Shown one piece after another: positions 21,734 through 29,173 of a stretch of DNA of 42,527 nt (positions are counted from its first letter, which is position 1; each line of letters begins with the position of its first letter). This DNA is from Elusimicrobiota bacterium. GTDB taxonomy: Bacteria; Elusimicrobiota; Elusimicrobia; Elusimicrobiales; Elusimicrobiaceae. The translations under genes were made by a program, and so were the position numbers. Location: contig JAAYTX010000093.1 in assembly GCA_012523635.1 (NCBI GenBank), positions 1-42,527 of the forward strand, in the 5' to 3' direction. The notes beneath the pieces are model-generated. The model did not search any database, had not been told where the DNA came from, and worked only from the letters and a program-made list of their open reading frames with translations.

Positions 21734-22549
21734 TTATTGCGAAATGCGGCGCAGCCAGTGAAAAAGCGGTCTTGCGGTTGAGCGCAGGCCGCGCAGCATG
21801 TTTTTGGATAGAGAACGCCGTGCCGGGCTGTTAACCTGGGGGTTAATCGGTGTTTTGAATCCTATCCAGTTAACAGCGTTAATGTCTCCGTCAAAAGCGT
21901 TCACGGCTGTTATTTCCTGCGGCAGATAGTCTTTAAGAAGCTCTATATCCCCCCGATCATAGTTAAGCGGAGGAAGGCGCTGTTCCGATTTGCGCACGAA
22001 ACCTGCGATGTTATACCCATGCGATACAAAGTGGCCGTTGCGCACGTCAAACCCGCACAGCAGCAGGAAATAGATCAGCTGGCCCACGTTCCATCCCGTT
22101 ATAAGGTGGCCGCCCTGCACACGCGGCGAATACGGAGGTACGCAGATGAAAAGCCATCCGCCGGGATTCAAGAGTTTGTGTATTCGCTCTAGCGCCAGGC
22201 CGGGATTGGGCATATGCTCCAGGCAGTGGGAGAACCAGACCGCGTCAAATCGAAGGTTGTCCAGAGAAGAAGACATCAGGTCGCACCGGAGCAGAGATAT
22301 TTTATCGGTTAGGTTCGGCGGCAGACTGTAGGCGTCTACATTCAGACCGATGGCCGTCACTTTTTTGCCGTGGTCTGCGAAATAGGCGCTTCCTGCGCCA
22401 GCTCCGATGCCTACGTCGAGGATAGAGTCAAACCGCTCCAGCGGCACAGACCGTATAATATCGTCGAAACCGTCTACTGGCAGCACCATTTTCAGGTGAG
22501 AAGAACAGCCGACGTTAGCAGGTGTGGAGCCTCTGTTGTTTTGTGTCAT
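21734..22549 (-). CDS. Class I SAM-dependent methyltransferase (Methyltransf_11/23-like)
   Basis: The 271-residue protein has a Rossmann-type methyltransferase core: motif I ILDVGIGAGAGSAYF, the acidic strand-2 end (AIGLNVD), CDL before the strand-4 motif FDAVWFSHCLEHMPNP, then LLNPGGWLFICVPPY. After the core come about 110 residues without recognisable features and a basic C terminus. Such enzymes are common in glycan or lipid-modification clusters. No Shine-Dalgarno is present; TATAGA (complement of 22563-22568) lies 13 bases before the ATG, so the mRNA leader may be only a few bases long. Base composition is lower in GC than the two glycosyltransferase genes upstream, hinting at separate origin. 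Confidence 0.82.
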   Translation of the reverse strand: MTQNNRGSTPANVGCSSHLKMVLPVDGFDDIIRSVPLERFDSILDVGIGAGAGSAYFADHGKKVTAIGLNVDAYSLPPNLTDKISLLRCDLMSSSLDNLRFDAVWFSHCLEHMPNPGLALERIHKLLNPGGWLFICVPPYSPRVQGGHLITGWNVGQLIYFLLLCGFDVRNGHFVSHGYNIAGFVRKSEQRLPPLNYDRGDIELLKDYLPQEITAVNAFDGDINAVNWIGFKTPINPQVNSPARRSLSKNMLRGLRSTARPLFHWLRRISQ

Positions 22550-22596
22550 GGTCCGGGGTTATTCTATAAAATCCGCGGCTGAAAAGATTCGCGTCT

Positions 22597-23367
22597 CTAT
22601 CTTGCGATAAGAAATATAATTCCGCACAGCAGCACCCCTAACAGCGCCGCGAGGGCGGCGAAAGGGATATAGCGTCCAAGAGACAGCTCGTACAGCCCCA
22701 TGAAAGCCTGCCATGCAACTTTAAGCGACAGTTTGCTTTCGCCGGCCGTGCGCGGGCGGAAGACGTAGCCTTCCTCTGCGGTGGCGGCCCCGGCGGGCAG
22801 GTTTTGCAGTATGTCCATTAGTATTTTGAAGCCCTTGGGCCGCAGTTTGGGTTTTGTTTCCTCGAATGCCTGCCGTTCCACTATGAAGAAGCCGCTCATC
22901 AGGTCGGTGCAGGGGCGTCTCAGCATCAGGCTGGCGAAGCGGTTGCCGCTTCTGCTCAGGAAAAGGCGGAAAGCGTTCCAGTTTTCCACCCCCCCGCCCC
23001 TTGTGTAGCGCGAGGCCACCACAAGTTTTGCCCCGCCCTGCGCCTTGGCCAGCATTGCGGGCAGGATTTTTTCGTCGTGCTGCAAATCGGCGTCCATCAC
23101 GGCCAGATACTCGCCGCGCGCGGCGGCGAAAGCGTCCATCACAGCGGGGTAAAGGCCCCTGTCCGTCGTGCGGCGCAGGACTTTCACCGGGTATTCTGCG
23201 GTGAGCGACATGGCGTGCTGCCAGGTCTTGTCGGGCGAATCGTCGTCGGAAACTATTATTTCGTGCGGCGCGGCCCCCAGCACCGCGTGTATGCGGGCTA
23301 TGGCGGCGGCTATGTTTTCGGCTTCATTGTAGGTGGGCAGTATAACGCTTATCAGTGGCTGTGTCAT
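22597..23367 (-). CDS. Family 2 glycosyltransferase, polyprenyl-phosphate-hexose synthase (DPM1-like)
   Basis: The 256-residue protein starts with a GT-A fold: VILPTYNEAENI, VSDDDSPDKTW and the metal-binding VMDADLQHD. DLMSGFFIVERQAF is the dolichyl-phosphate-mannose-synthase signature. A C-terminal hydrophobic helix (about 233-255) anchors it to the membrane. Such enzymes load a hexose from a nucleotide sugar onto a polyprenyl phosphate, making the donor used by GT-C transferases. The gene begins one base past the stop of a GT-C-like membrane protein gene, so the donor maker and a user are probably translated together. Confidence 0.88.
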   Translation of the reverse strand: MTQPLISVILPTYNEAENIAAAIARIHAVLGAAPHEIIVSDDDSPDKTWQHAMSLTAEYPVKVLRRTTDRGLYPAVMDAFAAARGEYLAVMDADLQHDEKILPAMLAKAQGGAKLVVASRYTRGGGVENWNAFRLFLSRSGNRFASLMLRRPCTDLMSGFFIVERQAFEETKPKLRPKGFKILMDILQNLPAGAATAEEGYVFRPRTAGESKLSLKVAWQAFMGLYELSLGRYIPFAALAALLGVLLCGIIFLIAR

Positions 23368-23368
23368 A

Positions 23369-24925
23369 TTATTTTATGTACGGCGGCTCCTGGCAGTTTT
23401 GGCAGTATTCCCCGCTGAAGCGCAGTCCCGGGCGGCAGGGCCATTTCCGTGCTGCGTAGTAGAACTCCAGCGGCCTGACTAAAAACGGGTCCCCCTCGAA
23501 AACGCAGACTCCCTTGCGGCTTAGCGCGGCGGCCAGCGCCGAGGTGTCTATCATGTGCGCGGAATTTTCGTCATGCCAGCCCTGCGTGTAATGAAAGGGC
23601 GGGCGCGGCTGCGGAAGGGCTGTCTCGATATAGGTTATAAGCGAGACCGCGACGGCGCAGGCCGCCATGAACAGCCGCAGCGGGCTTGCGCTGCGGCGCA
23701 GGAACGCGGGCAGAAAGGCCGAAGCCGCAAAGACGAACAGGAAGAAGAAAGCCACATAGTAGCGCAGGGAATTGGTGTTGCGCAGGGCGGTAAAGACGGC
23801 GCAGTAGGACAGAAGCATCAGCCCGGCGAAAATACGGGCGGTTTCGTCCTGAGAGTCTTTGCAGGCTTTCCACGCCCCCTCAAGCACAGCGCCGCACAGC
23901 ACAGCGGCGAACGGGAAAAGCACGCAGGCCCCGGCCAGCCCCAAGTCGAGCGAGAAGATGCGCTTAAGCACATTGAAGCCCGACAGCAGGCCCAGAAATG
24001 CCGTGCCGTGGAACCACAGCGTGGCGGCAAGCCCTGCCCCGGCGAGATAAAGCAGGGCTTTTTTCACATGTTTATGCCCGGCGGATTTTTGTGAGAGGTT
24101 TACGCACAGGCGCGAACCGCTGTCCTGCCACAGCCAGATTGCGAAGGCAGACGCCAGAGGTAGTAGTGCGAAGAAGAGCAAGGCAGCCGTTCTGTGCGCC
24201 ACCCACAGTTCCTGCGAAAGGCCTTTCTTGCACAACACCAGCACGGCAAGTTGGGCCAGCACGGCAATCGAGGCAAAAAGCGGTTTTGAAAAACGGGCGT
24301 CGTCATTGGCCGTCTGCCACAGGAACAGGCCGAAAGCCGCCGCAAGCGGAAGGGCCAGGAATATCACGTGGTTAAGCGTGCCCAGCGCGGCGGCAAAGCA
24401 CAGCGCCAGCGCCGAGCCAAGGCCCAGGCGCTGTCCTCGGCGCACGGCCCACAATGCGGCTATAAACGCCAGCGTCAGCGCGTTCTGGAAAGCGCAGGCT
24501 TCCCACGCCAGCCTTGATTCAAGCGGAAAAAAAGGCAGTAACAGCAGCAGTCCCGCTACTGCCAGCACGGCCTCAAGCCCGAACAGCGCCCCGGCAAAGG
24601 CGGCCATCCCGCCCGCCGCCAGCGCGTTCAGCGCCGCGCCTGCGGCGCGCAATTGGAATACGCCCGCGCCGAAAACGTCGAAGACGCGGGCCAGCAGCCA
24701 TTCGTAAATGGAGGAGGTGTACCAGTTCATGGCGTGCAGGCTGAGCAGGCTGTTGTGCTGCATTCGCATTGCGAAAAGGCCGCTCCAGGCTTCGTCGGAA
24801 TGCAGGCCCGGAACATGGGAGAGGTTAAGGCTCAGCGCGCCCCACGCCAGCAGGGCCGTGGCTGCCCCAGCGGCCAAAGACTGAACGGCGGAAAGAGGAG
24901 CGCCTGAGGCGTCGGTGTTGTTCAT
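23369..24925 (-). CDS. GT-C-like (GT39/ArnT-type) polytopic glycosyltransferase
   Basis: The 518-residue protein has about a dozen hydrophobic helices. Early in the first external loop, at about residues 40-47, it has PGLHSDEAW. An acidic DE pair there is the hallmark of GT-C enzymes such as ArnT and protein mannosyltransferases. The C terminus is a soluble tail with several cysteines (CVFEGDPF ... CRPGL ... YCQNCQEPP). It would transfer a sugar from a polyprenyl-phosphate carrier to lipid, glycan or protein outside the inner membrane; the adjacent DPM1-like gene supplies such a donor. No good Shine-Dalgarno precedes the start. It is divergent from the sirtuin gene. Confidence 0.75.
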   Translation of the reverse strand: MNNTDASGAPLSAVQSLAAGAATALLAWGALSLNLSHVPGLHSDEAWSGLFAMRMQHNSLLSLHAMNWYTSSIYEWLLARVFDVFGAGVFQLRAAGAALNALAAGGMAAFAGALFGLEAVLAVAGLLLLLPFFPLESRLAWEACAFQNALTLAFIAALWAVRRGQRLGLGSALALCFAAALGTLNHVIFLALPLAAAFGLFLWQTANDDARFSKPLFASIAVLAQLAVLVLCKKGLSQELWVAHRTAALLFFALLPLASAFAIWLWQDSGSRLCVNLSQKSAGHKHVKKALLYLAGAGLAATLWFHGTAFLGLLSGFNVLKRIFSLDLGLAGACVLFPFAAVLCGAVLEGAWKACKDSQDETARIFAGLMLLSYCAVFTALRNTNSLRYYVAFFFLFVFAASAFLPAFLRRSASPLRLFMAACAVAVSLITYIETALPQPRPPFHYTQGWHDENSAHMIDTSALAAALSRKGVCVFEGDPFLVRPLEFYYAARKWPCRPGLRFSGEYCQNCQEPPYIK

Positions 24926-25039
24926 GCGGTTAGCGGCAAGCGGCGCGGATATTGCACGCGCCTTTTCCGCAACGGACAGTCTACTATTTTTGCGCTTCTA
25001 CGCGCGCGTCTCGCCCGCGCCGCGCGTAGTTAAAAGCGC

Positions 25040-25045
25040 TATACT
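25040..25045 (+). promoter_or_regulatory. -10 box placed directly before the sirtuin start codon
   Basis: TATACT at 25040-25045 is six bases from the ATG at 25052. A normal start point 6-7 bases after the -10 box would coincide with the ATG, giving a leaderless mRNA. I see no good -35 and no Shine-Dalgarno. Confidence 0.5.
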
Positions 25046-25051
25046 ATTTTC

Positions 25052-25786
25052 ATGTCAAAACAACTGCAGGAGGCGGCCCGCAGGCTGGCGGCCTCAAAAA
25101 ACATTTTGGTGCTTACCGGGGCCGGAATTTCGGCCGACAGCGGCATCCCCACCTTCCGGGGAAAGGACGGCCTTTGGAACAACCGCCGGGGAGAGGAACT
25201 GGCGTCTATAGACCTATTGCTGGAAGACCCTAAGCTGGCCTGGCAGTGGTACGACGCCATGCGCGTCCTTATAGCCAAAAACAAGCCCAACCCGGGGCAT
25301 CTGGCCCTTGCCGCGCTTGAGAAAATGCGCCCGGACCTGGCGCTCACCACACAGAACATAGACGGCTACCACTCCGACGCGGGCAGCCGCCGCGTCTTCG
25401 AACTGCACGGCAATTTCTGGCGCTTGCGCTGCATGGCCTGCGGCAAAATGGACGAGAACCGCCAGGCTCCCATTAAGGAACTGCCGCCCAAATGCGCCTG
25501 CGGCGGCCTTTTGCGGCCCGATATCGTGCTTTACGGCGAGCAGTTGCCGGTTGAAGCGCTTGAGGGCGCTTTCGCCCGCGCCCGCGAAAGTGATTTCTGC
25601 CTTGTGGTGGGCACTTCCTGCGTGGTTTATCCGGCCGCGCTGTTGCCGCAGGCGGCCAAGCGCAACGGAGCTTTCCTGCTTGAGGTAAACCCCGAAAATA
25701 CCCAGCTTTCTGAATACGCCGATATGACGATAAACGGCACCGCAGCCGCAGTGTTGCCGAAGCTGGTGCATGCCCTGCAAAGCTGA
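25052..25786 (+). CDS. cobB: Sirtuin (NAD-dependent protein deacylase, CobB/SIRT5-like)
   Basis: The 244-residue sirtuin removes acyl groups from lysine using NAD+. It has the NAD loop GAGISADSGIPTFRG (23-37), TQNID with N102 and D104, catalytic H119 in ELHGNF, and a zinc site C127, C130, C148, C150. The acyl-pocket segment reads WQWYDAMR: Y67 matches the class III tyrosine, but the arginine is at Y+4 (R71) instead of Y+3. Preference for succinyl versus acetyl groups is therefore uncertain. The -10 box abuts the ATG (see separate entry). The gene stands alone between a divergent GT-C gene and a repeat cluster. Confidence 0.93.
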   Translation: MSKQLQEAARRLAASKNILVLTGAGISADSGIPTFRGKDGLWNNRRGEELASIDLLLEDPKLAWQWYDAMRVLIAKNKPNPGHLALAALEKMRPDLALTTQNIDGYHSDAGSRRVFELHGNFWRLRCMACGKMDENRQAPIKELPPKCACGGLLRPDIVLYGEQLPVEALEGAFARARESDFCLVVGTSCVVYPAALLPQAAKRNGAFLLEVNPENTQLSEYADMTINGTAAAVLPKLVHALQS

Positions 25787-25854
25787 CACGAAGTGTCCTT
25801 GCACGGCGGAGACTTCGCCCATTTTTCACCGCAAAGCTGGGACTGCCGGTAATG

Positions 25855-25939
25855 TGTCATTGCGAACCCGCCGTATGGCGGGTGAAGCAATCTATAATTA
25901 TAGACTGCTTCGTCGCGCTACGCGCTTCTCGCAGTGACA
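25855..25939. repeat. Palindromic hairpin repeat, paired-unit form
   Basis: Two inverted units face each other: TGTCATTGCGA...GAAGCAATCTATAAT and its complement-like half TATAGACTGCTTC...CGCAGTGACA. The inner stem of the left unit is ACCCGCC/GGCGGGT. The element resembles a MITE-like palindrome about 85 bases long. Confidence 0.75.
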
Positions 25940-25948
25940 GAAATGATG

Positions 25949-26022
25949 TGTCATTGCGAGCCCGTTGTAGCGGGCGCGGCAATCTATAATTCATAGACTG
26001 CTTCGCTTCGCTCGCAGTGACA
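25949..26022. repeat. Palindromic hairpin repeat, paired-unit form (second copy)
   Basis: This has the same architecture as the preceding element, nine bases away: TGTCATTGCGAG, inner stem GCCCG/CGGGC, GCGGCAATCTATAAT, then the inverted half ending CGCAGTGACA. The right half has CTTCGCTTCGCTCG in place of the earlier inner loop. Confidence 0.75.
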
Positions 26023-26027
26023 ACGAA

Positions 26028-26055
26028 AAAACCGCCCTGTCAGGGGCGGTTTTTC
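26028..26055 (-). terminator. Bidirectional terminator between the repeats and the lipoprotein gene
   Basis: ACCGCCC/GGGCGGT (26031-26037 with 26044-26050) is flanked by A runs on the left and T runs on the right. It can terminate the minus-strand lipoprotein gene (stop at 26073) and plus-strand read-through from the sirtuin gene. Confidence 0.8.
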
Positions 26056-26072
26056 ATTTGCCTCAAACGATT

Positions 26073-26990
26073 TCAGCGCAGCACGGTTACCTGATAAGTT
26101 TCGCCCAGCGCCCTGTTCAGCCTTTCCGGCCAAGGCTTTCCGAAATAGAGGAAATATACGTGTTCGTTGACATTGGCGGCGGAGGTCCACACCCCGTCGT
26201 CCAGCGCCAGTTCCCGCGCGCGCTTTATGTAGCCTTCCGGGTCGTGCAGAACTTCCATTTCAGTGCTGCGCACCTGCGGCGGGCCGGTGTAGACCATCGT
26301 GAAGCCCTCGGGGCGCAGTTCCTTTTCCGGCACGTCAACGCCGGGCTGGGCGTCCAGCAGGGCCGCAAAAGGTTCGAACAGCTTTGCCGCCACTGCTGGC
26401 GGAATCAGCAGGTTCTCGGATTTGATGCGCATGCGGTCTGTTTCATCGCGGTTGGTGTAGCCGAAGTCGTAACGGCCGGCGGCTTCGACAGCCGCGGCCA
26501 GAACCGTTTCCTTGGACGGGGCTTGTGCGCCGGGAGCCATTATGAAGCGGGCGTACCACTGGCCCTCGTCGTCATCCTCGCCTTTCATCAGGTAGTGGAC
26601 GGCCTTGCCCATGCCCTTGTCCAGCGACACGGCGAAAGCCTCGGCCAGTTCCTGCGTTTTGAAGCGCACCGGCGCGTAATAGGGCTCTGGCTTCAACTCC
26701 TCGCCTGAGTAGCACACGCGGAAATAAGATTCGGTGTCCGCCCCCAGTTCGATTTTGCCGGGCTTGCGCCCGGTTTCGGAAAGCAGGTCGGCCAGCGCCT
26801 TGGCGGCCCGGGCGGCTTCCTCAATGTTTTTCAGACGCATCCTTGATTTGGATTCGTAGCAGTTGTCCGAAGGAGACTGCGTTGCGGCCGGCACCGGCGC
26901 GGGCATGCCGGCGAAGCTTCTGCGCCTGTCGGTGCAGGCGGCGGTTGCCAGCAGGGCGCAGGCCAGCGCGGCTTTGAAAATGGAATTCAT
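26073..26990 (-). CDS. Lipoprotein of unknown function
   Basis: The 305-residue protein has a lipoprotein signal peptide (MNSIFKAALACALLATAAC, lipidated cysteine near residue 19). After a short Pro/Ala-rich linker (about 28-40) comes a soluble domain of about 260 residues with no motif I recognise. It has regular alternation of acidic helices and aromatic strand segments (SYFRVCYSGEELK, GQWYARFIMAP, EHVYFLYFGKPW). GGAGGGA precedes the ATG. It is transcribed alone toward the repeat cluster and diverges from typA. There is no context to suggest a function. Confidence 0.75.
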   Translation of the reverse strand: MNSIFKAALACALLATAACTDRRRSFAGMPAPVPAATQSPSDNCYESKSRMRLKNIEEAARAAKALADLLSETGRKPGKIELGADTESYFRVCYSGEELKPEPYYAPVRFKTQELAEAFAVSLDKGMGKAVHYLMKGEDDDEGQWYARFIMAPGAQAPSKETVLAAAVEAAGRYDFGYTNRDETDRMRIKSENLLIPPAVAAKLFEPFAALLDAQPGVDVPEKELRPEGFTMVYTGPPQVRSTEMEVLHDPEGYIKRARELALDDGVWTSAANVNEHVYFLYFGKPWPERLNRALGETYQVTVLR

Positions 26991-27095
26991 GGCTAATATC
27001 CCTCCTCGGTGCGGGGCGGCGGTGCCTCCCTCTCCTGGTCCAATAGTTTAGCATAGCCAGGCGCTGCCCGCCCCCCCCCGCGCTTCCAAGTTTCA

Positions 27096-27101
27096 TATAA
27101 T
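27096..27101 (+). promoter_or_regulatory. -10 box of the typA promoter with a long leader
   Basis: TATAAT at 27096-27101 implies a leader of about 115 bases before the ATG at 27223. A GCCCC-TGAC-GGGGC hairpin (about 27194-27206) sits just upstream of the GGGAG ribosome site and might influence initiation. The -35 is unclear. Confidence 0.45.
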
Positions 27102-27222
27102 ATCTGGGCTGGCGAAAGCTCTGCGGTTTTCCTCACACAAGATTTTACCAGTGCGGCACAGGCCGGTCCGCGGCGAGTTCAGCCGGCGGCGGAGCCCCTG
27201 ACGGGGCGGGAGCATTACCACA

Positions 27223-29064
27223 ATGGAGCACAGACGCAAGGATATACGCAACATCGCAATCATCGCGCACGTCGACCACGGCAAGACCACGCTGGTGGAC
27301 GCAATGCTCAAGCAGACGGGCGAGTTCAAGGTGCGCGCCGACGAGGCGCAGGAAACCGTCATGGACGCCAACCCCCTTGAACGGGAACGCGGCATCACCA
27401 TTCTGGCCAAGTGCACCTCGGTGCCTTACAAGGGCCACACCATAAACATAGTGGACACCCCCGGACATGCCGACTTCGGCAGCGAGGTCGAGCGCATCCT
27501 GCAGATGGTGGACGGCGCCCTGCTGCTGGTGGACGCGGTGGACGGCCCCATGCCGCAGACCCGCTTCGTTTTGCGCAAGGCGCTTGAACTGGGCCTTGCC
27601 CCCATAGTGGTGGTGAACAAGCTGGACAGGCCCAACGCCAACCCCCGCGCCGTGATAAACGCCGTGGGCGGCCTGTTCATAGACCTGGGCGCCACGGATT
27701 CCCAGCTTGAGTTCCCGTCCCTTTACGCCTGCGGCAAGGACGGCTGGGCCTCGGTGGACCCCGACGTCCCCGCCAAGGACCTTTCGGCCCTTTTCGAGGC
27801 CGTGCTGAAGTTCGTGCCTCCGCCGCTGGCGCGGCAGGAGGAGCAGCTTCAGATGCTGGTTACCATGCTGGAGCACAACAGCTATCTCGGACAGACCGGC
27901 ATAGGCCGCATTTTCAGCGGCTCGGTGAAGCGCGGACAGCAGGTTGAAATAGTACGCGCCGACGGCAGCATCCTGCCCGCCAAGGCCGCCAAGCTGGAGC
28001 GTTTTTCCGGCCTTGCCCGCATTGACCTGGACCATGCGGACGCCGGCGACATCATAGCCGTGGCCGGGCTGGAGGGCGTGAACGTGGGCGACACCGTGTG
28101 CGCGCCCGGCCTGCGCCAGCCGCTCAACCGCATGGCCATAGAGGAGCCGACCATCTCCATAGAATTTCTGGTGAACGACTCGCCTTTCGCCGGACGCGAC
28201 GGCAAGTGGGTCACCAGCCGCCACCTGAAGGACCGCCTTGAGCACGAGGCCCGCATCAACGTGGGCCTGAAGCTGGAATACGGCGCCGACGAAGGCCGCT
28301 TCAAGGTTTCCGGGCGCGGCGAACTGCACCTGGCCATACTGATAGAGACCATGCGCCGCGAGGGTTTCGAAATGTCGGTCTCGGCCCCCGAAGTGATTTA
28401 CCGCCAGGAGAACGGCGTGATGTGCGAACCCGCCGAATACCTGGTGCTGGACCTGCCGTCCTCGGCGCAGGGCGCGGTGTTCGAACTGCTGGGCCAGCGC
28501 GGCGCCAGCATGAAGAACATGGCCAGCGAAGGCGCCGACCGCCTGCGGCTTGAGTACATCATCCCCTCGCGCTCGCTGATAGGCTTCAAGTCGGAATTCC
28601 TTACCGCCACGCGCGGCGTGGGCGTCATGCACCACAGCTTCCACGGCTACGTTCCGCGTTCGTCCGCCACGGGCGCGCGCAAGAACGGCGTGTTCATCGC
28701 AAAAGAGGCGGGCATAAGCGCAGCCTATGCCCTGTACAGCCTGCAGGACGGCGGCACCATGTTCATAAACCCCGGCGTTGACGTTTACGAAGGCATGCTG
28801 GTGGGCCAGAACGCCCGCCCCAACGACCTGGTGGTGAACCCCTGCAAGCAGAAGAAGCTGACCAACATGCGCACCAAGGCCGCCGACGAGGCCATGGTGC
28901 TGACCCCGCCGTGGGAGATGACGCTTGAGCAGGCCATAGAGTTCATAGCCCCCGACGAGCTGGTGGAAGTAACGCCCAAGAACATACGCCTTCGCAAGAA
29001 GGTGCTGGAATACGGCGAACGCAAGAAGTTCAACAGGCAGGAGGAGCGCCGCGAGGAAGAGTAG
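27223..29064 (+). CDS. typA: Ribosome-associated GTPase TypA/BipA
   Basis: The 613-residue translational GTPase of the EF-G type aids ribosome assembly and stress or cold adaptation. The G motifs are complete: AHVDHGKTT (G1), RGITI (G2), DTPGHADF (G3) and NKLD (G4). The EF-Tu-like domain II, two alpha/beta domains and the BipA-specific C-terminal domain follow (TRGVGVMHHSFHGY, QARPNDL-like GQNARPNDLVVNP, KNIRLRKKVL near the end). The length equals the family norm of about 610. A weak GGGAG precedes the start. The gene is monocistronic and closed by a strong terminator. Confidence 0.97.
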   Translation: MEHRRKDIRNIAIIAHVDHGKTTLVDAMLKQTGEFKVRADEAQETVMDANPLERERGITILAKCTSVPYKGHTINIVDTPGHADFGSEVERILQMVDGALLLVDAVDGPMPQTRFVLRKALELGLAPIVVVNKLDRPNANPRAVINAVGGLFIDLGATDSQLEFPSLYACGKDGWASVDPDVPAKDLSALFEAVLKFVPPPLARQEEQLQMLVTMLEHNSYLGQTGIGRIFSGSVKRGQQVEIVRADGSILPAKAAKLERFSGLARIDLDHADAGDIIAVAGLEGVNVGDTVCAPGLRQPLNRMAIEEPTISIEFLVNDSPFAGRDGKWVTSRHLKDRLEHEARINVGLKLEYGADEGRFKVSGRGELHLAILIETMRREGFEMSVSAPEVIYRQENGVMCEPAEYLVLDLPSSAQGAVFELLGQRGASMKNMASEGADRLRLEYIIPSRSLIGFKSEFLTATRGVGVMHHSFHGYVPRSSATGARKNGVFIAKEAGISAAYALYSLQDGGTMFINPGVDVYEGMLVGQNARPNDLVVNPCKQKKLTNMRTKAADEAMVLTPPWEMTLEQAIEFIAPDELVEVTPKNIRLRKKVLEYGERKKFNRQEERREEE

Positions 29065-29091
29065 AGCGCTTCGCCCGCAAAGCTATACCGA

Positions 29092-29121
29092 AACCGCCCC
29101 GCAGTCCGGGGCGGTTTTTTT
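29092..29121 (+). terminator. Terminator after typA
   Basis: AACCGCCCCG/CGGGGCGGTT (29092-29101 with 29107-29116) is followed by T residues. It is a strong Rho-independent terminator 28 bases after the stop. Confidence 0.9.
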
Positions 29122-29173
29122 ATTCCCCGGCGCTTGTGGCGCGGCGCGGCCTAATTTATTAGGATAGGCGCTG

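Noticed and set aside
27145-28644. 499-codon open frame antisense to typA
   Set aside because: It mirrors the codon structure of the well-supported typA gene, has a low-complexity His/Gly/Ala/Val-rich translation, no ribosome site and no family resemblance. It is a GC-rich shadow frame.
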